Origin: Megachile rotundata
Taxonomy: Eukaryota; Arthropoda; Insecta; Hymenoptera; Megachilidae
Direction of reading: 5' to 3'
NCBI RefSeq assembly: GCF_050947335.1
Contig: NC_134997.1
Location: 6,262,001 to 6,326,000, forward strand
Length of the DNA stretch: 64,000 nt
A program made the position numbers and the translations under genes. Shown in pieces: positions 57,826 through 64,000 of the stretch. Numbering within the stretch: the first letter of the stretch is position 1; each line of letters begins with the position of its first letter. The notes under the pieces are model-generated. The model saw nothing but the letters and a program-made list of their open reading frames with translations. It searched no databases and was not told the DNA's origin.

Positions 57826-58500
57826 ATATTAAAATTTCCAAATTTCCAAAATCCAAAATTTTCAAATCCAAAAATTACCAAATTCCAAAATAACCAAATT
57901 CCAAATTTTCCGGACTGCAATTTCCAAAATTCCAAATTCCCCAAATTTAAAATTCCCCAAATTCTAAATTCCCCAAATTCCAAATTCCCCAAATTCCAAA
58001 TTCCCCAAATACCAAATTCCCCAAATTCCAAATTCCCCAAATTCCAAATTCCCCAAATTCCCCAAATTCCAAATTCCCCAAATTCCTCAAATTCCAAATT
58101 CCCCAAATTCCAAATTCCCCAAATTCCAAATTCCCCAAATTCCAAATTCCCCAAATACCAAATTCCAAATTCCCCAAATACCAAATTCCCCAAATTCCAA
58201 ATTCCCCAAATTCCCCAAATTCCAAATTTCCCAAATTCCAAATTCCCCAAATACCAAATTCCCCAAATTCCAAATTCCCCAAATTCCAAATTCCCCAAAT
58301 ACCAAATTCCCTAAATTCCAAATTCACCAAATTCCAAATTCTCCAAACACCAAAATCTCTATATCGCAAATTTCCCAAATTCCCCAAATTCCAAAATTTC
58401 CAAATTTGAAAGTTTCCAAATTTCCAAAATTATCAAATTTTTTAAATTACTAAATTCCAAAATTTTCAAATTTCCAAAATTACTAAATTCCAAAATTCAA
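57826..58500. repeat. 16-bp CCCCAAATTCCAAATT tandem array
   Basis: The main unit alternates AAATTCCCC and AAATTCC, 16 bp together, in about 30 copies, with variants such as AAATACC and AAATTTCCC toward the edges. Frames of 146-166 codons on both strands are products of the repeat. The G-rich strand is the minus strand, the sense strand of DENND5. Confidence 0.93.
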
Positions 58501-59500
58501 AAATGTCGTCTTTAAAAATCAAACAAATTGCAAATACCCAATACATATAGAAACTTCAAAATACAAATAGAAATTATAGTAAAAATACAAACAAATAGTC
58601 CGACACAGAATAATATACATTACTATACATCATTAAAAAGAATAAAAATTAATTAATCATAATTGACTCGCAGTATAATTAATGAAATTATAAATCGTAC
58701 ATATATCTTGTCTTTTATAATTACATTCTTCTATTGTACCTTCACAAAATCTTCTAAATTTTTCTCTAATCAAATTTTTGGAATAGAAAATATTTATTTA
58801 TCATAATTTAAGAATTAAAAGATCTCTTAAAAATGGTTAGAATTAATAATGTACAATTAATAACACTAAAATTTTTGTATCTCCATTTACCTTCATTAAA
58901 TTCACACTTGAAATCAACACGTCAGATATAACAATATTAAATTTACACATATATATTTAATTAAAAATTCTCTATACTAAAAACTTTAAATATTTTCACT
59001 CGCTCTCCGATTTAAAGTGAGAAGTATTTAGTTACAGTTTAAATGGAACGTGAGATCAAAGAGGCATCTTTTTTAAAAAAAACACACATCGTGTATTCTA
59101 GAATTTGGAAAGGTTACAGAAAAGAGAGGAAAAAACGTGAAAGAGTTGAAGTGTGAGAGCTCTACAGTCAGAGTGACTTGTAGAGGTTGCAGAAAGTACT
59201 CCACTTGCATTTGAAGTGGCAGCTAATTTTTTGAATCGTTTGTTCTCACATATTTTTTAAACTTTTGTGAAAAAATTAGAAGAACAGATCTTACCGACTC
59301 TGCTGCAAATATTAATTTCTCAATTTTATATTCATTAGAAAGCTCTCAAATTTAAAATTTGTAATTTTTGAAATTTTTTTAGATTTCTTAAACTGGTCAA
59401 ATATCTAAGCTTTTTAAATTTTTTAATTTTTTAAAATTTTCAAATTCTCAGATTTCTCAAATTTTTCAAGTTTCTCAAATTTCTCAAATCTCTAAATTCC
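58501..59500. other. AT-rich DNA
   Basis: Ordinary AT-rich text; 59330-59510 has degenerate CAAATTTCTCAAATT words. No gene was found. Confidence 0.4.
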
Positions 59501-60240
59501 TCAATGTAGAAACGTGAAATTCTCCCCGCCCCTACCATTCCTTCACGTTCCGAGCACTTCGATTGCCCGCAAGCTCTTCAGCAGACCACCGCTGCCCATA
59601 ATCGTTCTAAACCAAAACCACCTATCACAAAATGTATGCACAGAAACCATACTTGCACCGTGAAAGAGTAAATCCTTGAAAAGTGAACGAGCACTCGAAG
59701 CCGAGTGGTATAACAAGCAATCTTGAAAAATCTGTTGCAACCCCGACACGAAAGTCATCCACGGGGAGTACAAAACGTTTGCATAATTCTTCCGGTCCAG
59801 ACAGCGTTTTTTCTCCCGGGGAAGATATACGTGTCCGTCTTATCGTGGCATCTTCTGTTCCTCGCGGAAATATTGCACGTTCGTTCGAACACTTTTGGCA
59901 TCTTTCCCTACCGAAATTACTGGAGGGCTGCTGCACCAGCCATGACAGTTATCATTGGCAATGCAACACCGTAAAAACCTTTATTTCCTTTAGGCTGGAT
60001 CGAAGGAAGGTTACGTGACGAGGGTTTCTGTTGCTCTTCGTCCCCTCCCGAGGAAACACCCGGCCTTTTTCGACCACAATTTCGTCCGATTGTCCTGGGA
60101 AGAGCTTCTGGATGAGTTCTCATTCTGTTCGGCTATTGTGCATTCCACTTTTACTCTTTTGCTTTTCCTTACTCGTTATTCTTCTTGAATACGGGCAGCT
60201 GCGATTACTTGAGTCTGCTACATTTTTTATGCAAGTTTTC
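59501..60240. other. GC-richer island open on both strands
   Basis: Overlapping frames of 68-111 codons occur on both strands. None resembles DENND5 N-terminal sequence (no YFVICGLD-like motif) or another family. Possibly conserved regulatory DNA in the DENND5 5' intron. Confidence 0.3.
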
Positions 60241-60420
60241 GGGTGTTAACCATAGAATTGTAAATTATTGTTTGGGCATATAGAAGGCGTTATGTTAGTT
60301 TTGAATGCAGGCAGCTGCTATTGAGTCTGTCATATTTTTTATGCAACAAATATTTGGATGTTAACTATAGTTAACACTTTTTAAAATTATTGTTTAAGAG
60401 GATTTTAAGGATTTTAAATT
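60180..60420. repeat. Direct repeat, about 113 bp, two copies
   Basis: GGCAGCTGC followed by GAGTCTG and TTTTTTATGCAA occurs near 60195 and 60308, each followed by TGTTAACYATAG and AATTATTGTTT. Confidence 0.7.
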
Positions 60421-61562
60421 ATTGTTTAAGCATATACCATAAGATTGATTTAAACCATGCGATGGGTTAACACTTTACCCTACATGTCACATATGTGGCA
60501 CTGCAAGTGGAATGTGATAAACCAGACTCGTATTTTTACTGCAATTCAATATTGTCTTCAATGCTAATTTCAATTTGTATCATCAAGGATCTGAAGGCAA
60601 ACTTGCCTAACATTTTAATATTCTTCAATTGTGTTAACGTTGTAGCAATAATTAGGTGTGCATAGCGCGACTGTCTAGAAAATTATAGGTTAAGGAGTTA
60701 ACCTTGCTGTACAATTTATTTACCAGATGCATCAAGACTATTCAAAGAAAATTAAAATGTATTTTATATTCGGATACTTGACTAAATTTACGAAATTATA
60801 GTTGCACCTAAATTTCAAGTTGAAGAGTATTTAAGCAAGATCAAAGTATCACATGTGATCACATTTGAACTGTGAGTGCGTTTGAACCTTGATAATCTGT
60901 AATGTGTCGGAACTAAAGCTACAATATTTAAAAAAAGGTTGAAATGTGATGTCAATTTTGTATACAGCAATCCTTGACGATGAAAATTATAACTGAACTC
61001 CAAATAAAAACGTATTAACTTGAGTAAGAAGTCATATGTTGAAGTCACGTTAAAGCGTGAGTCACGTATGGGATAAGGGGTTGAAATATCTGGGTACCAT
61101 AATCTTGCTCTCCACATCAAAAGCCAAAATTTTTGGAATAATCATTTCCAACAAATATGTCGACAGTTTATGAATTATGGTTATGAACTTGTTCACTGGT
61201 TATTGTAGTACACTTAATTGGAAGTAATCAAACGGTCACAATTACTGCGCCCCGTTCGAGGAACCAGCTGGAAGATTAACTTCTCTCGGTGACTTTAATT
61301 ACCACTATCAACTGCTGTACCGGCTAATCTCCGTTTGGAAATTCTGTGAACGAAGTAATGACGATAATCCAATAGACCGTGCAATTTGGCATTCACTGGC
61401 CTTCGGATATTTGCTGTGAAGTACGTCTGTTAACTCGTGTACGAGTTTTCTACTCTTATAAATAACGTTGTCTAACAAATTTTAAGTTATTATTGACTTG
61501 AATAAAATTTATTAAATTTTAATTTTTCTTTTTTTTATTTATATACAGAATGTAATTTACAT
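60421..61562. other. AT-rich non-coding DNA
   Basis: Includes a near-palindrome TGTCACATATGTGGCA around 60486. A minus-strand frame of 101 codons (60815-61120) has no known motif. No gene is called. Confidence 0.4.
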
Positions 61563-62064
61563 ACAGGGTATTTTTGAAATGGTAAAAATGGCTGAATCAT
61601 CGTGGAAAAGTAAATAAAAATTATGGAATAAAATTTGTTACATAACTTTTAATGGAAATTGAATTTGAACATTTTTAAGTACTTTTAAAAACGTTCACAG
61701 TGTAAAATAATAAAATTAACAAATTTCTTAATTTTGCAATAAACAAATATAACACAATAATTATACTTATTAATATTTTTAAAATAAGTTTATTATTTTA
61801 CATTACTTGATTAGGTTTTAGTATCACTAATAATGCTATGAAAAATGATAACGAACTTTAGTAGTATTTTAGATTTATTTATTTAATAACATTCATTAAT
61901 TCTCGGAGTAAAAGTTGCTGCATTTTATGTGAACAAATTTTTTTTACAGTTCGCACTGTACAAACTCAGTTTTTTTTTAAAATGCAGCGACGAGGAAAAA
62001 TTGTATTGTATATTTTTCTTTTATTTTTTCATGTAAATTCACTGTCGTTTCAATTGTACCCTGT
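61563..62064. mobile_element. Candidate MITE with ACAGGGTA ends, 502 bp
   Basis: Left end ACAGGGTATTTTTGAAATGG; right end in reverse complement ACAGGGTACAATTGAAACGA, 15 of 20 bases shared. The flanks (TTTACAT and GTATATT) do not give a clean target duplication. The interior is AT-rich without coding capacity. ACAGGGT ends are common in insect DNA transposons. Confidence 0.5.
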
Positions 62065-62690
62065 GTATATTTGTTTTTTTTCTGTTTGTGAAACTATACC
62101 AGGATTATCAATTATCAGAACTAACAAGGAAACATATCGAATCAGGACACAACGATTTTAATGAAACTTATGTGAAAGATAGTTCTCAAGAAAATATTTG
62201 ACATGTATTTTTTTATTGGCTATCGTTCACATTGAAGGGGTGAAAATAGCCCTCAAAGTTAAGGGCTGAAATCATATTTTGTAGTAATTAACAAGAGTTA
62301 ATATTAAAAAATCGGTAATTAACAAGGGTTAATATTAGAAAGTCAATAATAAACAATGAAAAATATCAATAAATTAAAAATGTTCTTTTGTCCTCTCAAA
62401 GTTTGATCTTAAATCTTTGAATCAGTGAGGTATTATATTACTGAGCTATCGCCCAGATTGCAGTTAGTAAAGTTCTAGCCGGAGAAAGCACCTACACGTT
62501 TCCTATACTGCAAATTATACACTTCTGTCATTGGCGAACTTAATTGACCGGAGAAAATTGTACGGTGATTGCTTAGTTAAACGATGGGTGCTGTCTGCGC
62601 CCTCGACTTGAACGAAATCTATCGTTTCCTTCGATTGTCTCGCACGAACTTTGGTGTCTATCTAATTTACATTTCTTTTGCGTTTATTGT
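62065..62690. other. Non-coding DNA with a weak tRNA-like stretch
   Basis: The minus strand at 62429-62454 reads GGGCGATAGCTCAGTAATAT, resembling a tRNA 5' end and A-box, but no proper anticodon or T-arm follows. Nothing else is recognised. Confidence 0.3.
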
Positions 62691-64000
62691 TCAGGTACAA
62701 AAAGCTGGTTAAAGAAGGAAAAATCGAAGAATGTGAAGTTGCAGAAGGTTGAACAAGAGAGTGTAAAATAGAAGTAAAGAAAATAAAAGTGAGTGAAACA
62801 AAATCGAAGAGAGAATTGAATAGAACAGAACAAAAGAAAATAAAATTGAATAAAACAGAAGGAAAGCAAAGAAAATTGACTAAAATAAAATCGAAGAAAA
62901 TGATACTGATTAAACTGGAATTAAAGAAAATAAAATTAAATAAACTACAATTAAAAAACATAAAATTGATTAAACCAGAATGAAAGAAATGAAAGAAAAT
63001 AAAAAATTAACTAAAACAAAATCAGAGAAAATAAAATTGACTCAAACAAAAACAAAATCAAACAAAATAATATTGACTACAACCGAATGAAAGAAAATAA
63101 AATTGAATAAAATACAACAAAAAAAAAAAAAAAAAAAATCGACTAAAACAGAATCAAAGAAAATAAAATTTAATGAAATAGAACTGAAGTACGATAAAGA
63201 AAATGGAATTGAATAAAGAAGAATAAGAGGAGAATTGAAAAAGTAAAAATCCCAGAGGGTAAAATTGCAAAAGTTACAATTGAATGAGGTAGAGTTTAAA
63301 AAAGTACAATGAAACGAAATAAAATTCGAAGATAAAATAGGGGTAGTAAAAGAGTTAAAATCAAAGAAGATAATATTAAAAAGAGCTAAAAAAAAGTAGA
63401 ATAGAAGAATTAAAGAAGGTATAATTACAGAGGGTAAAACTGCAGAAGTTACAATTGAACGAGGTAGAATCGAAAAAAGTACAATTAAGGAAGATGTAAT
63501 TGGAAGGCTAAATAGGGGTAGTAAAAATGTTAAAATCAAAGAAGATAGCATTAAAAAGAGATAAAAGAAAGTAGAACAGAAAGAAAATTAAAGAAGGAGA
63601 AATCAAAGAGGGTGAAACTCCAAACATTGTAATTGATCGAATTAAAATTTTAAAAGCTGACAAATCATCAATCTGAAATTTAGTTAAAAAATAGGTGTAG
63701 TAGAAGTGTTTAAGTCAAAGAAGATGGTATTAGAAAGAGGTAAAAGAAGTAGGACAGATAGAAAATCAAAGAAAGAGAAATCAAAGAGGGTGGAAATTCA
63801 AAGGTTACAAGTGACCGAACTGATATTTTAAAAGGTACGATCAACAAAGCTTAAATTTGGAGAAAAAATAGAGGTACTGAAAATGTTAAACTCCAAGAAA
63901 ATAGTGTTAAAAAGAGATGAAAGAAAGTAGAACAGAAAGAAAATTAAAGAAGGAAAAATCAAAGAGGGTAAAATTCCAAACCTTACAACTCACCGAACAT
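62691..64000. repeat. A/purine-rich array with about 177-bp higher-order repeat, runs off the window
   Basis: To about 63180 the text is GAAAATAAAATTGAATAAAA-like with periods near 24 bp. From there to the edge a longer unit recurs: its GTTAAAATCAAAGAAGA-type anchor is near 63354, 63529, 63708 and 63885, spaced 175-179 bp, with AAATCAAAGAGGGT and AGTTACAATTGA words in each. A poly(A) run is at 63119-63138. Minus-strand frames up to 169 codons (Phe/Leu/Ser-rich) are repeat products. Confidence 0.85.

Noticed and set aside
57814..58387. Frames of 146-166 codons on both strands
   Set aside because: Products of the 16-bp repeat; periodic peptides on both strands.
59543..60018. DENND5 first coding exon
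   Set aside because: Both strands were read; no YFVICGLD-like N-terminal motif is present and frames have no family resemblance.
62429..62454. tRNA gene or tRNA-derived SINE on the minus strand
   Set aside because: The A-box-like GATAGCTCAGTAA is followed by no pairing anticodon stem and the B-box position reads AGATCAAACTT, a poor match. At best a decayed fossil.
63042..63551. 169-codon minus-strand frame, Phe/Leu/Ser-rich
   Set aside because: Low-complexity translation of the purine-rich array; no motif.

Overview
The window is animal nuclear DNA, most likely from an insect and probably a hymenopteran (bee-like). Four things point there: it is strongly AT-rich, CpG is not depleted and forms CpG-dense islands, the two spliced genes have insect-style short GT-AG introns mixed with very long ones, and degenerate CCTAA (insect telomere-type) repeats occur. 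The species cannot be fixed from sequence alone. No bacterial, phage or CRISPR features are present.

Two convergent protein genes are present. On the + strand are the last three coding exons of a cyclin D gene (19475-19637, 29795-29940, 32105-32311). They encode the second half of the cyclin box and a C-terminus with the conserved TPTDVRDV phosphodegron. The 5' exons were not found, so the first 19.4 kb is read as intron or upstream DNA. A long 3' UTR may run to a poly(A) signal at 40035-40040. On the - strand, 45800-54990 holds all but the N-terminal exon(s) of a DENND5 (Rab6IP1-like) gene. I resolve 17 exons, joined in one frame into 1,258 codons plus stop, with tripartite DENN, RUN, PLAT and RUN modules. 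A 108-nt phase-symmetric candidate cassette exon (48087-48194) lies inside the first RUN domain.

Between the two 3' ends is a satellite-like element (about 40640-42060) with a unit of about 608 bp arranged as a long inverted repeat. Its units carry the sequence CCACTAGATGGCGCC, an exact fit to the CTCF-binding consensus, in divergent orientation. This is the most interesting signal here: a repeat that would place CTCF-type insulator sites between two convergent genes.

The rest is a patchwork of tandem arrays, transposon remnants and GC/CpG-enriched islands without credible coding capacity. Arrays with fixed periods are 45 bp (6.9 kb), 118 bp (13.2 kb), 112 bp (17.3 kb), 152 bp (21.4 kb), 13 bp (22.9 kb), 38 bp (24.5 kb), 16 bp (57.9 kb) and 177 bp (63.2 kb to the edge). 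Mobile elements include a complete 487-bp hAT-type MITE with a perfect 8-bp target duplication, a pogo/Tigger-like element with a relative in a DENND5 intron, a mariner-like remnant, and elements ending in ACAGGGT. Exon calls rest on reading frame, splice sites and family motifs recognised by eye; no database search was run.
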